DNA of 64,000 bases from Astragalus membranaceus (Eukaryota; Streptophyta; Magnoliopsida; Fabales; Fabaceae): contig CM076846.1 in NCBI GenBank assembly GCA_039519185.1, forward strand, positions 155,544,406-155,608,405, in the 5' to 3' direction. Every line of letters begins with the position of its first letter. Position 1 is the stretch's first letter. Position numbers and translations under genes: made by a program. Positions 1 to 9,971 of this stretch are shown here, one piece after another. A model generated the notes under the pieces. The model was not told the DNA's origin. It ran no database searches and saw nothing but the letters and a program-made list of their open reading frames with translations.

Positions 1-1371
1 TCGAACTCTGTCAGCCAATTGAGCCATGTCTCTCAGGTGTACAGTGTCTAACTTTTTCCTAATGGAATAATCTAGGCCACCAGCAGCCATTTCGACTAAC
101 TCATGCTCGGGTATCTGAGTAAAACATCTAGCCTTGAGAAGTCTAAATCTATTGAGATAACCGTCAATAGATTCTGGCATTTTGCGTCGAACACTTGCCA
201 GTTCTTTAAGGCTAATCTTGCATTGGCCCATGTAGAATTGTTCATGAAACGCTTTTTCTAATTGATTCCAATTAAACATGGAATGTGGGGGTAATGTGGT
301 GAACCATGTGAATGCATTTTTTGTTAAAGAATTTGGGAAATATTTCATTCTTAAATTCTCATTTTGCGCTATGTCACCAGCCTCAGTCAAATATCGTGCA
401 ATATGTTCGACAGTGGATTCGCTAGTTTCTCCAGCAAATTTTGTGAATTTAGGGATTTTCCATCCCCTAGGCAAATCTGTTTGTGTCACATATTCCGACA
501 GGGGAGATACAAAATTAGGTCTATGCAAGCATAAGTTAAGACCATTTTGGGCTAAAATTGTTTCAACAAGATTTGCCAAATTATTTTGATTACCAAAGTT
601 GTTTTGCTGAACATGTCTTATTACTTCGTCAGCATATTGGTTTCTATTAACTAATACCATTTTAGGCACAGGTTCTTCGATAGCCATTATTTTTCTTTGA
701 TCGACAGGAATTGCATAGTTAGGCCTTTCGACAGGTAATTCAACAGGCCTAACATTTTGAACTTGGGGAATTCGCTGGTTGTGCACTGGTGGAGTGCCAA
801 AGAAATCAGCAATTCGACCCATTTGTGTAGCTAACATTTGGTAACTGTCATTTGTGTTCTGAATTAATGGGTTAAACACTGTACCAATTTGTTGTGTTAG
901 CATATTAACCATATCGTGGTTACTATCATCCATCTGTTGCCTTAATGCCAACAAAGACGAAGTAGTTATTGAAGGCTGTGGATTTCGACTATAAATATTT
1001 TCGAGGGAATTATTTATAGGTGAAAAACTTGAGGCTAAGTTTTCTGCATACATAGATGCATTTGTTTGAAGCCCTGCCATCATGGCTGTTGGCATGCCAT
1101 ATGGGTAATTTCTACCATTCATGAAATTTAATGGCATATTCCCCATCATGGAGTTTGCCATAAAGGGCATAGTCGGATTTAGATTAGATGATACAGGGAC
1201 CACATTCGACAACGGGATAATGGTAGGAGCAGTTGTTGCAGTTACCCCCATAACCGTCGAAGAGGGAATCAGAGCGGTTATTCCTGTAATGGCTGGAGAA
1301 GACGCAGGAGCAGTTACTCCTGGGACAGATACAGGAGCGGTTACTCCTGCATATTTGCAGCGTTTGTATTG
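1..1371 (-). pseudogene. Retrotransposon gag polyprotein, N-terminal part, runs off left edge
   Basis: One minus-strand frame is open from a TAG at 1374-1372 down to base 1. The first in-frame Met codon is at 1251. The N-terminal part is low-complexity, rich in Thr/Ala/Pro/Met/Asn. Next come a segment with LNLCLHRPNFVSPLSEYV and a retrotransposon gag domain (LPRGWKIPKFTKFAGETSES, MKYFPNSLTKNAFTWF, FHEQFYMGQCKISLKELASV), a hallmark of plant Ty3-gypsy gag, which forms the virus-like particle. Another Met in a different frame lies at about 1435 and meets a stop near 1345. A small indel there probably separates the true start from the main frame, so the copy may be defective. Protease and pol are off-window. 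Confidence 0.85.
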
Positions 1372-1545
1372 CTAACTGACGCTTGAGAATGAGCGTTTGA
1401 TGTAGAAGCATCATTCATGTTTGAGCGTGGCATTTCAGTAATGCGCCTACCACTTCTTAAACGCATGCAAAGTGTAAATTACTGGTTTTGTGTTTGATAA
1501 CAAACCCAGAATCGTTTAGGAAAACTTTTAATGGTTAGCACAAAT

Positions 1546-1563
1546 GTCCCACTGGGCGTGCCA
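1546..1563 (-). other. Primer-binding site of the gypsy element
   Basis: On the minus strand, three bases after the LTR end, the sequence TGGCACGCCCAGTGGGAC begins with the TGG expected for pairing to the CCA end of a tRNA. I could not assign the tRNA with confidence. Position between the LTR and gag supports the call. Confidence 0.7.
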
Positions 1564-1566
1564 ATT

Positions 1567-2550
1567 TGTTTACCGTGATTTTTGGTAAACACCGCTAGTT
1601 ACACATGTGTGTTGCTTGCGAGATCAACTAGAAACATCTCAGAACATTTGTGAATTAAAGTTTTATTAAAGTTATTGATGTTTATGATGATAACCGTTTT
1701 AATGGAGTAAAACGATGAAGAAATGCATAAGTGTTTAAGAAGAAATGCAGAAATGTAATGAATTGTAGTAAAGTGCAGAAAGTGTAAATAAAGGAAAGGA
1801 AATCGAAAAACAGTAAATTGCAGGAATTCGTAAAGAATAACCAGTAAACTGCAGGAATCTTTAAAGAAATAGTAAATAGATTGCTGAATGTAAGAGGTTT
1901 GGTACGCAGATCACATACATTGTTCTTCAGTAACTCATTTTTCTCTTATGCGGAAGTATGAGTGTTTTCTGAACGTTTGTATAGAATGAATTGCGACCTT
2001 TAACTCTACGAGAAAACTCCTATTTATAATAAAAGAGAAACAATAACCGCTCAGCGGTTTTTCTAAATAAAATAACTGCTATTTCGACTAGATAACTGCT
2101 CCATCTTTCGACCACATTGATGCTGTCCTTTTCTACCAACACTCTTTGACTTAACCTGTTATCTAGATATTGTTCAACTTCCTGTCGAAACTACTAGCTT
2201 CAGCTTTCCAATTTTCGCTAAGTTATGTGCTACGCTGATTCTTCCTGTACACAGCTTCTCGTTGTCGAAATATCAAGCCTTCTTCCTGAATACACCGAGT
2301 CAAACCTTGTTGACATGTAAATGCCCACGCTTTCGACAACAACACTGCTCTGTCTTCGACTAAACTCTTTGACGTCTTTCTCGTCGAAAACTTTGTCTTT
2401 AAACTCTCAGTTTCATTAAGCCTTAGGCATAGTCGAAATTACTCTTCACAACACCTTTCTCAATGTCAAATATCAACATCTTTTCTTTAAAATGACAAGT
2501 CAACATTATTGACTGCATTTAATTGAGCCTGTCGAAAATGCAGGCTAACA
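1567..2550 (-). repeat. 5' LTR of the left-edge gypsy element
   Basis: 984 bp, with TG...CA ends on either strand (plus strand starts TGTTTACCG and ends GCTAACA). It matches the 993-bp solo LTR at 56897-57889 along its whole length with scattered differences. The plus-strand left end is an 8-bp inverted repeat (TGTTTACC, 9-nt spacer, GGTAAACA), so the U5 terminus can fold into a hairpin right beside the primer-binding site. Confidence 0.9.
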
Positions 2551-2559
2551 GGGAAATGA

Positions 2560-2915
2560 CATTTAGCATCGGTTATTTGAAACAACCGATGCTAAACGTT
2601 ATTTGTTGAGACATTTAGCATCGGTTATTCTAAATAACCGATGCTAAATGTCATTTTTTATCATTTTTATTCAACGGTTTGATTGGTAATTTTCTCAACA
2701 AATAACTTTTAGCATCGATTGTTTCAAATAACTGATGCTAAATGTCATGTTTTGATTTAAAAATGACATTTAACATCGGTTGTTTGAAACAACTGATGCT
2801 AAATGTTATTTGTTGAGACATTTTGCATCGGTTATTCTAAATAACCGATGCTAAATGTCATTTTTTGATTAAAAAAATGTCATTTAGCATCAGTTATTTA
2901 GAATAACCGAAATGT
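2560..2915. repeat. CACTA subterminal hairpin repeats (left block)
   Basis: Successive near-perfect palindromes of about 40 bp have arms ACATTTAGCATCGGTTATT and the reverse complement around a few-base loop. At least four units stand in a row, some degraded. The same motif with different loops recurs at 6655-6885. Such arrays are the usual binding sites of the TnpA-type protein in CACTA elements. Confidence 0.85.
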
Positions 2916-3281
2916 CTAGTTTCTTTTTATAATATTGCTAATTTTTATCCAAACCAGAATTTTTAAGAACCTGCTTTTGTAACATAGACAGAACATGCAC
3001 AACCCATAACAGAAGTCATATAACAGCCAGAACACAAACCATAACAAAACTCATAATACAGCCAGAATTTACACAAAACAGAATTTATAACACAGGCAGA
3101 ATTGACACAAAACAGAAGTCATAACACAGCCATAACACAACCAGAATTCCTGCCCAACACAGACAGAATTTACAATTACATAGACAGAATTTAAAACCAT
3201 AAACCTGTTAACACAGACAGAATTTAAAACCATAAACATGTTAAAACAAAATATTTCTAAAAAGACATTAAACTAGTAAAT
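2916..3281. other. Non-coding transposon sequence with ACACAG-type simple repeats
   Basis: AT-rich sequence with loosely repeated ACAGACAGAATTT / CATAACACAGCCAGAA units (about 2985-3240). No gene is seen. It lies between the subterminal repeats and the 3' end of the Ulp1-like gene, so it is probably the 3' untranslated and internal part of the CACTA. Confidence 0.5.
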
Positions 3282-3911
3282 CTAAAAGAGTGTATCATTT
3301 TGTTCTGTACGAATTTTGTTAAAGAATTCTGCCCAAAGCTGACGAGTCTCCAAAAGTTCCTCTTCGGTGTATGCCTTTGGGTCATTAAATACCTACAAGT
3401 TTAAAATTACTCAAACAAATTATACCCAATCAGCAGTAATACACACAATCAGATATCCAAACAAAGTTATACCTTCTCCCAATTTTCAACAACACCGGCA
3501 CTCAAAATGGTCAGCATAAACTTCATTACATAATAGCCACAATGAAAACTATTCCGTTGTATTGGCATCTACACATGCAATTGAATTAACAAAATTAAAG
3601 AGAATATTATATATATCATATATTAATTCACTCTAAATTAAATCAACCCATATTTTAAATTACTTACTGTAGGGTACAACCACTTGGTGTTCGATGTAGA
3701 ATCCCCTTTGACAGCTCTAATAACATAATATAAAATTAATTATAAAATTTCAACCCAAAGTTCAAATACTACAATCTAAACCATGATAAAAAAATTAAAA
3801 ACTTACTTGCTAAACATGTCTTTGATTTGTTTGTTTGGTTGTCGGCATAAGGAACACATCCAGACCACAGTATTTTCATTTGGGAGTAAGACAACCAGCT
3901 GCCAATGATTG
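3282..3911 (-). pseudogene. Ulp1-like (C48) cysteine protease domain in CACTA element
   Basis: Four minus-strand exons can be read: 3911-3807, about 3716-3668, 3568-3473 and 3392-3282 (stop TAG). The first has HWQLVVLLPNENTVVWMCSL, matching the Ulp1/SENP region that holds the catalytic His (HW). The position normally held by the catalytic Asp in the DSL motif is Cys here (WMCSL). The third has QRNSFHCGYYVMKFM, with the conserved Gln and the nucleophile Cys in CGYYVM. Splice signals (GT/AG) fit all joins. Ulp1 proteases remove SUMO or related tags, and plant transposons are known to carry such domains. The lost Asp and short length argue against normal activity. It may be the 3' part of the gene starting at 4978. 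Confidence 0.78.
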
Positions 3912-4084
3912 CTGCAACATTGATAAACTTAAAATTAAGCCACACACAAACAAAGGAAAATGAATTACCAATTCGTTGAAATATACAATCACGTACCTAT
4001 GGCAAAATGGAGCAATATATATGAACTTATTGGTGGTCAATTTCCCTTGAATATTTTGAAGAACGGTATTCATGTGCATATTCT

Positions 4085-4978
4085 TCAAGTTAAGCTTATG
4101 TGGACACACAAATCCATATATTTCACCCGTACCTCTTTCAACACATAGACGATACAGATATCTAGTGGTACGTAATAAAAACTATCAAATTTATTAGTAT
4201 ATGTAGAAATGCGATACATAAGATCTAGAATTTTTTTGCGGCCAGCCTTCCACATTTCATGACGCTCTGGAGATGTATGCTCCACCTCCAAAGAAGGATC
4301 ACCAGACTCCTCCTGAATTTTTTTTATTTTATCTTCTTTTAAACTCTTCTTCAACTTTTTATAACCGCCTGGCCCCATTGTGTGGTTGTATTTATTATTT
4401 TTTTGAATATTCTTGGCAGCTTCTCTCTTAGCCTGTTACAAAGAACAAACACCACCACAAATATAACAGATCATTAATGTTTAAGAAATTAAAATATTTG
4501 TAGTTAAAACAATACCACAAACTCCTCAATAATGTGACTGTTATAAAATGCGGCCCATGTCTCGGTAGATATGCTGCTATACTTGTGACATGGCATTTTT
4601 TCACCATTTTGTATCCCCATTACCAAAGACATATGTTCTGGTGAGCTTTGTCTTGAACTGTCTCCAACAAAGATTGATATGCGACATCCAAGTCTTCTCG
4701 AATTTCTTATCGTCGGGAACATCAAATGTTTGCTTTACATCATCCCAAGCAATCCTTTTTGTCTCGTCATCAACCTCAATCCAGCTCATGGGCAATATGC
4801 TTATTTTTGTTCGTGCAACCACCCCTAAATAGGTCTTGAATTTGTTAGCATAAGGACCAGTAAGATCGCCTTTACTATCAATATCCACTCTATATTTTTG
4901 ACCGGTTGGGCAACTAGAAGTGAACTTATGTAATGATGTCGGACGTCTAGTGGGAGGGTCGGCACTGGAATCATCCAT
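4085..4978 (-). pseudogene. Transposase_24-like (Ptta/En/Spm) protein of CACTA element
   Basis: The ORF 4978-4601 starts MDDSSADPPTRRPTSLHK and contains the segment with WDDVKQTFDVPDDKKFE, typical of the plant transposase family PF03004. The frame is lost near 4600. Another frame continues with KMPCHKYSSISTETWAAFY to about 4515, then an intron, then 4378-4085 with SPERHEMWKAGRKKI. A GT/AG intron of about 70 bases separates the parts. The role expected from En/Spm is the second (TnpA-like) element protein that binds the subterminal repeats. The frameshift makes this copy defective. It lies directly upstream of the Ulp1-like exons. Confidence 0.72.
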
Positions 4979-4982
4979 GATA

Positions 4983-5245
4983 AGAAATTTGTCACATACA
5001 ATAGAAACAAACAGTCATTGTCATTAAGTTCACCAGTACAATTTCATAGGAACATACAATAGAAACATACAAAAGAAGAAATTTGTCACATACAATAGAA
5101 ACAAACAGTCATTGTCATTAAGTTCACCAGTACAATTTCATAGGAACATACAATAGAAACATACAAAAGAAGAAATTTGTCACATACAATAGAAAAAAAA
5201 AAGTCATTGTCACCAGCACAATAGAAACATACAAAAAAAAGAACA
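4983..5245. repeat. Tandem repeat, about 94-96 bp unit, 2.7 copies
   Basis: Units start at 4983, 5077 and 5173 with AGAAATTTGTCACATACAAT. The first two are almost identical and the third is shortened. They lie between the two minus-strand transposase genes of the CACTA. Confidence 0.9.
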
Positions 5246-5248
5246 AAT

Positions 5249-6612
5249 CTAAACTCCTTTGTATAAAATTCCTTCATTATGATCATTGCGAGTGGCATGT
5301 TCATCGTCAACTTCGATGTCATCAACTGAAGTAGGCACTTGTGTTAACAAACAAGGTGTTTCGGATATTGCAAGACTTGAATCTTCATTTTCATCACTGC
5401 CTATTTTTCCTTGTAGGACCACTGACCACTTTTTGTTAGAAGGATCTTTGACATAGAATACTTGTTTTTCTTGGTCGGCCATGATGAAAGGTTCATCATT
5501 ATAACTTACCTTGTCAAGGTCCACTAGTGTAAATCCCATTTCGTCGGTACGTACACCACTGTTGGTGTTAACCCACTTACATTTAAAAAGGAGCACTTTA
5601 AATTTACAGTAATCAAGCACCCAAATCTCTTCAATGACACCAAAGTAAGCAATGGATGCGAGTACAGGATTAGTATCCTTTGAACTAGAGAAGTGCATTA
5701 AGGAAGCCATGACCATAACTCCACTATTTTGCATGGTACTTTTGACATCTTTCGATTTTGTGTAAAAGGAAAACTTATTTATGTCGTACCCGCTCCAACA
5801 CACGACGTTAAAGCTAGGGTCATGTGCTAACCATCTCAAAGTCTCAGAGGCACTCACATCTTTCTTAATCTCTGATTTAAACCAATCTATGAATGTGTTG
5901 TTATGCTCGTTCAATAACAATATTTCTTTCATTCGAGGATTTTTGGCATTTACTAACTCTTTATGTAGAGACAAGTACGGTTATATCATGTGTACCTTTT
6001 CAAAACATACAAATGTGCTTGAAGCACTTCAGCTCGACCCATGCTCTTAGTGGTTATATCATGTGTACCTTTACCTTGACATCTCCCTGCATAGCGAGAC
6101 TTTGGTAGTCCCACAGATTTCGCTTCTGACAAGTAGTCTGAATAAAACTCAATAGCTTCTTCTGTGACATACCTTTCGACAATGGATGCTTCAGGACGAT
6201 ATTGGTTCTTCACATACCCTTTCAAGATCTTCATGTATCGCTCAACTGGGTACATCCACCTTAAATAAACAGGGCCTCATAATCTAATCTCCCTAACTAG
6301 ATAAACAATTAAATGAACCATGATATCAAAGAACGAGGGAGGAAAAAACATCTCCAACTAACACAAGATAATAGCAGCTTCATTTTCCAACTCGTCCAAT
6401 TTTTGAGGGTCGATGATTTTAGCACATATACTATTGAAGAATAGGCACAATCTAGTCATGGTATGTCGGACATCTTTCGGCAAGATGCCATGAATCGCCA
6501 CATGTAGTAGTTGTTGCATCATGATGTGGCAGTCATGCGACTTCAAGTCAACTAATTTGAGATCTTTCATTGAAACTAGTCGCTTTACATTTGAAGAGTA
6601 ACCATGTGGCAC
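5249..6612 (-). pseudogene. CACTA TNP2-type transposase, C-terminal part (DUF4218 and DUF4216), broken
   Basis: Minus-strand reading from 6612: a DUF4218-like region (HGYSSNVKRLVSMKD, LKSHDCHIMMQQLL, then PPSFFDIMVHLIVYL and PVERYMKILKGYVKNQYRPE), followed by a DUF4216-like region (5974-5249; NTNSGVRTDEMGFTLVDLDK, PFIMADQEKQVFYVKDP). This order is typical of the C-terminal half of plant CACTA TnpD proteins. The TNP2 catalytic core is absent, deleted beyond 6612, where the subterminal repeats begin. In-frame stops near 6361 and 6280 and a gap near 5980 show decay. Confidence 0.85.
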
Positions 6613-6654
6613 TTTGATTCCCCGTAGACACTCGCAAAAGCTCGTTTTCTCTTT

Positions 6655-6899
6655 TTAAACACCTGACGCTAAATGTATTTGCTTTTAGACATTTAGCATC
6701 GGTTGTTTAAACACCCGATGCTAAATGTCTAAAGCAAATACATTTAGCATCGGGTGTTGAAACACCCGACGCTAAAAGTAGGCGCGAAATATGAAATCTT
6801 CCATTTAATTGCAAAAAAGCCACCGGTTCAACATTTAGCATCGGCTGTTCAAACAGCCGATGCTAAATGATGCTTTCTAATGTCTTTTATCCACTAGTG
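6655..6899. repeat. CACTA subterminal hairpin repeats and right terminus
   Basis: Three palindromes carry TTTAGCATCGG / CCGATGCTAAA arms. They are followed by the terminus CACTAGTG at 6892-6899, itself an 8-bp palindrome. The loops differ from the left block (TGTTTAAACA-type and CTGTTCAAACAG), which shows that the stems are what is conserved. Confidence 0.85.
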
Positions 6900-7299
6900 T
6901 GTAGGACAGAAAATTGTACCGTGGATTTGTGAGGGACAGGAATTTGGATTTTTGTCCAATCCCTTGCTCCTAGTTTTGTCCAGTGCCATGAACAATTTCC
7001 AAAACAAACAGAGTACAACTAGAGTTGTCTAGTCCGGCCCCCCTGCTTTTTAGGAATTCAAACGCACCCATAAGGTCTCAAGGAGGTATACAACTTTATT
7101 TGAGAAAAACTCTCTCATTTTCGATTTCCAAGATAGCCTAGAGAACAACATGCTAGACCATAATCAAGCTCTTCCTATCTCAATTTGGAAAGACCCGTTG
7201 ATAAAGTATAAAAAACAAGGTAGGTAGGCTAACCGGTAAAATCAACATTATTATAAGCCATTTAAAGAATAAGTACCATATTCGAACCGAGAATTCACA
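6900..7299. other. Non-coding sequence, no feature recognised
   Basis: I see no supported ORF or repeat boundary. It may be the decayed 3' part of the LINE that begins at 7300. Confidence 0.4.
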
Positions 7300-8391
7300 C
7301 GCAAGTCTCCGCCCCCTGGTGTTCCCTACAGAGGACAGAAACAGTGGCATGAACATTAGATATAACCTGTTTCCATAATAGATTAGCTCAAGATGGGAAA
7401 CGATTCAAGAGGATACGCCAAACAAAAGCTACGAGTTTGGTTGGAGTGCCAATTGTCCAAAACATAAACCTCTAGTTGAGACCTCACAACCAGACACGAT
7501 TTTTTGAGGGGCAATATTTCATATATCACTTTGACTAAGTACACACCTTTAAGAGTACCCTCCCAGATCCTTGTATCCTCAAAGGGGGAAGTTACCATGG
7601 AGAGAAGAGCCGTTATATCCCCTAACATTCCTTCTTCCCAAACAAAATCCCCTCCATGAAAATGACCACTCCCAAACTCGACCACCCTAGGCGCCCATAT
7701 CGACAATCATACTATCTTTTATGGTTTGAAACAAAGAATAACTTTGGGAACACCTCTTTAAGAGAAGAACCACCCACCCACATATCGTACGAAAAGAGGA
7801 CGAAGAAACCATTCTCTATATTTTTAGACACATATCTTGAGAATCAAATTGACCAAGACCAAAACTAGCTTACACCCTACAGATATCCTTCCATCACAGG
7901 CAACAAGAGTATGGATGTTGGATCCCATTAAGGTCCCTTAGTCACTGCTTGCCTCCCAAACTTGGCCACCAAGACATCTATCTAAAAGTTGTCTTTTTCA
8001 CCAAAAGCTGGCATTTTCACTTCCCCAACAAGCTAAGGGTAAATAGTTGGAGGTCCATAACTCCCAGATCCCCCCTCACGATTATACTTACACACCTCTG
8101 ACCATTTGACCCATTGGATTTCACTTCCAACCTTCGTCCCACCCCACAAAAATTCACTCTAATTTCTCACAACCAATTTCTAAACCTTAACCGACATCTT
8201 GATAAAGGATAAGTAGACGATTGGAACAACATTGAGTAATGAGTGTATAAGGACAGTGCGATCTCCAAAATTGATATACCTACTCGCTCAACCTTTAAGT
8301 CGATGTCTTAATGTGTCAATCATATGTAGCCATGTGGCTAGGCTCTGGGGGTTACACCCATCGGGAGACACTGGTACTTAAACGACACAAC
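7300..8391 (-). pseudogene. L1-type LINE remnant: reverse transcriptase C-terminus and zf-RVT domain
   Basis: Minus-strand segments in shifting frames match the plant LINE ORF2: FKYQCLPMGV just left of 8391 (the family's YLGLPxG motif), INFGDRTVLIHSLLNVVPIV near 8270, FLWGGTKVGSEIQWVKWSE near 8130, and the zinc-binding RT segment WAIGTPTKLVAFVWRILLNR near 7400. Many stops and frame changes show an old copy. The sequence upstream of the break continues at 13827-13965, across the CACTA insertion. Confidence 0.8.
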
Positions 8392-8639
8392 CACTACAAG
8401 AATATGATGATTTAGCTACCACATATTTCCGATGGATTTATTTTGGTCAGTAATACGTTCGTTTCCGACGGGTAATTCCCTCGCTACGTGTTTAGTGTGT
8501 TTTTCACTTATCTTTCCGAGGGAATTAATAGTCGCCGCTACTTTCTAAGGGAAGTTTCCGTCGGAAACGCATACACGTCCGTCAGAACCGTTTAGCACTT
8601 AAATCTAAATTAGAACTGCTTCACGACCCTGACTTTCCC

Positions 8640-9971
8640 ACCCTAACTTTCACTCTCACACTCTAACCCTAAACCCTCTCCACTCTCAGCCACCACTCTC
8701 CACTCCCACCCTGTTGCGTCGCCGACCACTACCACGACCCACACCCTTCTTTCTTCTTCTTCGCGAAACCAGACTTTCCCTGTCGCGAAACCAGACCCGA
8801 CCCACACCCTTCTTTCTTCTTCCTCGCGACAGAGTTGCAGCAGAAACCAAACCCTAGCGAGCTCCACCTCCTTCCTCACGTTTCCACATGCCGCCGATCA
8901 TGATTATGGTCTCTGTTTCTTCGATCCACCGTCCCCATTCAAACAAGTCGCCCATTTTTGACCAAACTGAAGCTCCACCGTGAACCAGTAGTGACCACCA
9001 TGGTTTCGCCACTATTCGCTGGGAACCCGTACGCCGTTCATCTCTCTCGCGTTCACCACCGTCCACTGTGCGTCCAACAACCAGTGAGTTCTGTTTTTTT
9101 TTATTTTTTATTTATTTTTCCTTTCCTTCTTCTACAAGATTATTGTGAGTTTTAGTTTTAAAATTTTGTTCTCTGAATGTTGCTGCTGGTTGTGTCATTC
9201 ATCTTCTGAAATGAAAAAAAATTGGTATTTTTCATCCCCCCATTGAAGTTTGTTCTGTTCTTCTTTCAGCTGCACACAAAATGTTTGTAAAAATGATCAA
9301 ACTAATTACAGATTTCTATTTTCAAAAGTTGGAAGTGCAAACAGAGATTTTGTGAGCTTGAAGTTGATTAAGCTGATTCCATAGTTGATTGTGTTGGGTG
9401 ATATTTGTAAAGCCCCAAGTCTTGTGCTAATTTTGTTATCAAGGAAGATAAGTTTGGGGTGGGATGACTTCATTTGGTTTAATGAGACTTGCTTTCACCG
9501 AAGTTTGACTGAAATTAATTGGTATGAGTATTCGGTGTTAACATAGCCTAACCTTGCCAAACATTCATTAAAAAAAAGATAGATGATACTTTCCGAGTCT
9601 GAAATGGTCTGGGGTTTTCTTTCTGACATATGTATTGCCATATGATGTTATCTGTTCTTTAGTTTGTGAAGCTAATGACCTTGAATTTCCGACAGATGGC
9701 GAGAAGTAGAGCCTAACAAAGGTTTGGGGTCTTCTTGATTCATCGATAGACATTCATTTTCTTTTCTCTAAGTTCTGAGTCTTATCACAATACAATTACA
9801 GTCTGGTAAGTGCTCTATTATCCACTTTCTTTCCTTTCTTGATTCACCATTTTCCATAGTAGTTGGTTGGTAGGTAGACACAAAGAAGAGATATTAATTT
9901 TCCGATGAATAGTGATAGAAAGAAAAGAGATACATTAATTTGGAGATGTTAATTAATGGCAGTGTGTTTGT
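8640..9971 (+). other. Internal CACTA sequence resembling a plant 5' leader and intron
   Basis: Opens with CT-rich, CCCTAAACCCT-like sequence and an approximate tandem duplication (about 8735-8800 and 8800-8830, ACCCACACCCTTCTTTCTTC). Then comes T-rich, intron-like sequence up to the solo LTR. This is the look of a captured promoter, 5' UTR and first intron. No coding exon could be supported; the short ORFs here have no recognisable domain. It would be the natural promoter region for the chimeric gene downstream, from which the solo LTR now separates it by 2.1 kb. Confidence 0.4.

Larger units (their letters stand above)
1..2550 (-). mobile_element. Ty3-gypsy LTR retrotransposon, 5' part (rest lies left of window)
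   Basis: Read on the minus strand the order is 5' LTR (2550 to 1567), primer-binding site (1563 to 1546) and a gag frame that runs off the left edge. The right flank (2551 onward) is subterminal repeat of a CACTA transposon, so this element inserted into that CACTA or broke it. The target-site duplication partner is outside the window. A solo LTR of the same family lies at 56897-57889. The LTR of the gypsy element at the right edge (58013-58818) is a more distant relative with the same ends. Gag style and LTR ends suggest one of the large non-chromodomain gypsy groups (Tat/Athila); the exact lineage is not established. Confidence 0.88.
2551..6899 (-). mobile_element. CACTA (En/Spm) DNA transposon, left end lost
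   Basis: The right terminus at 6899 reads CACTAGTGGATAAAAGAC on the minus strand, the CACTA terminus. Hairpin-forming subterminal repeats with core TTTAGCATCGG lie at both sides (about 2560-2915 and 6655-6885). Between them, on the minus strand, are TNP2 C-terminal domains, a Transposase_24-like gene and a Ulp1-like protease. The left end is replaced by the gypsy LTR at 2550, so no terminal pair or 3-bp TSD can be checked here. Several in-frame stops make it non-autonomous now. Confidence 0.82.

Noticed and set aside
278..589. Plus-strand ORF of 103 aa
   Set aside because: It lies opposite the minus-strand gag frame, which has clear family motifs.
2560..2915. CRISPR-like array
   Set aside because: Palindromic units are adjacent without unique spacers, and the DNA is plant nuclear; they are CACTA subterminal repeats.
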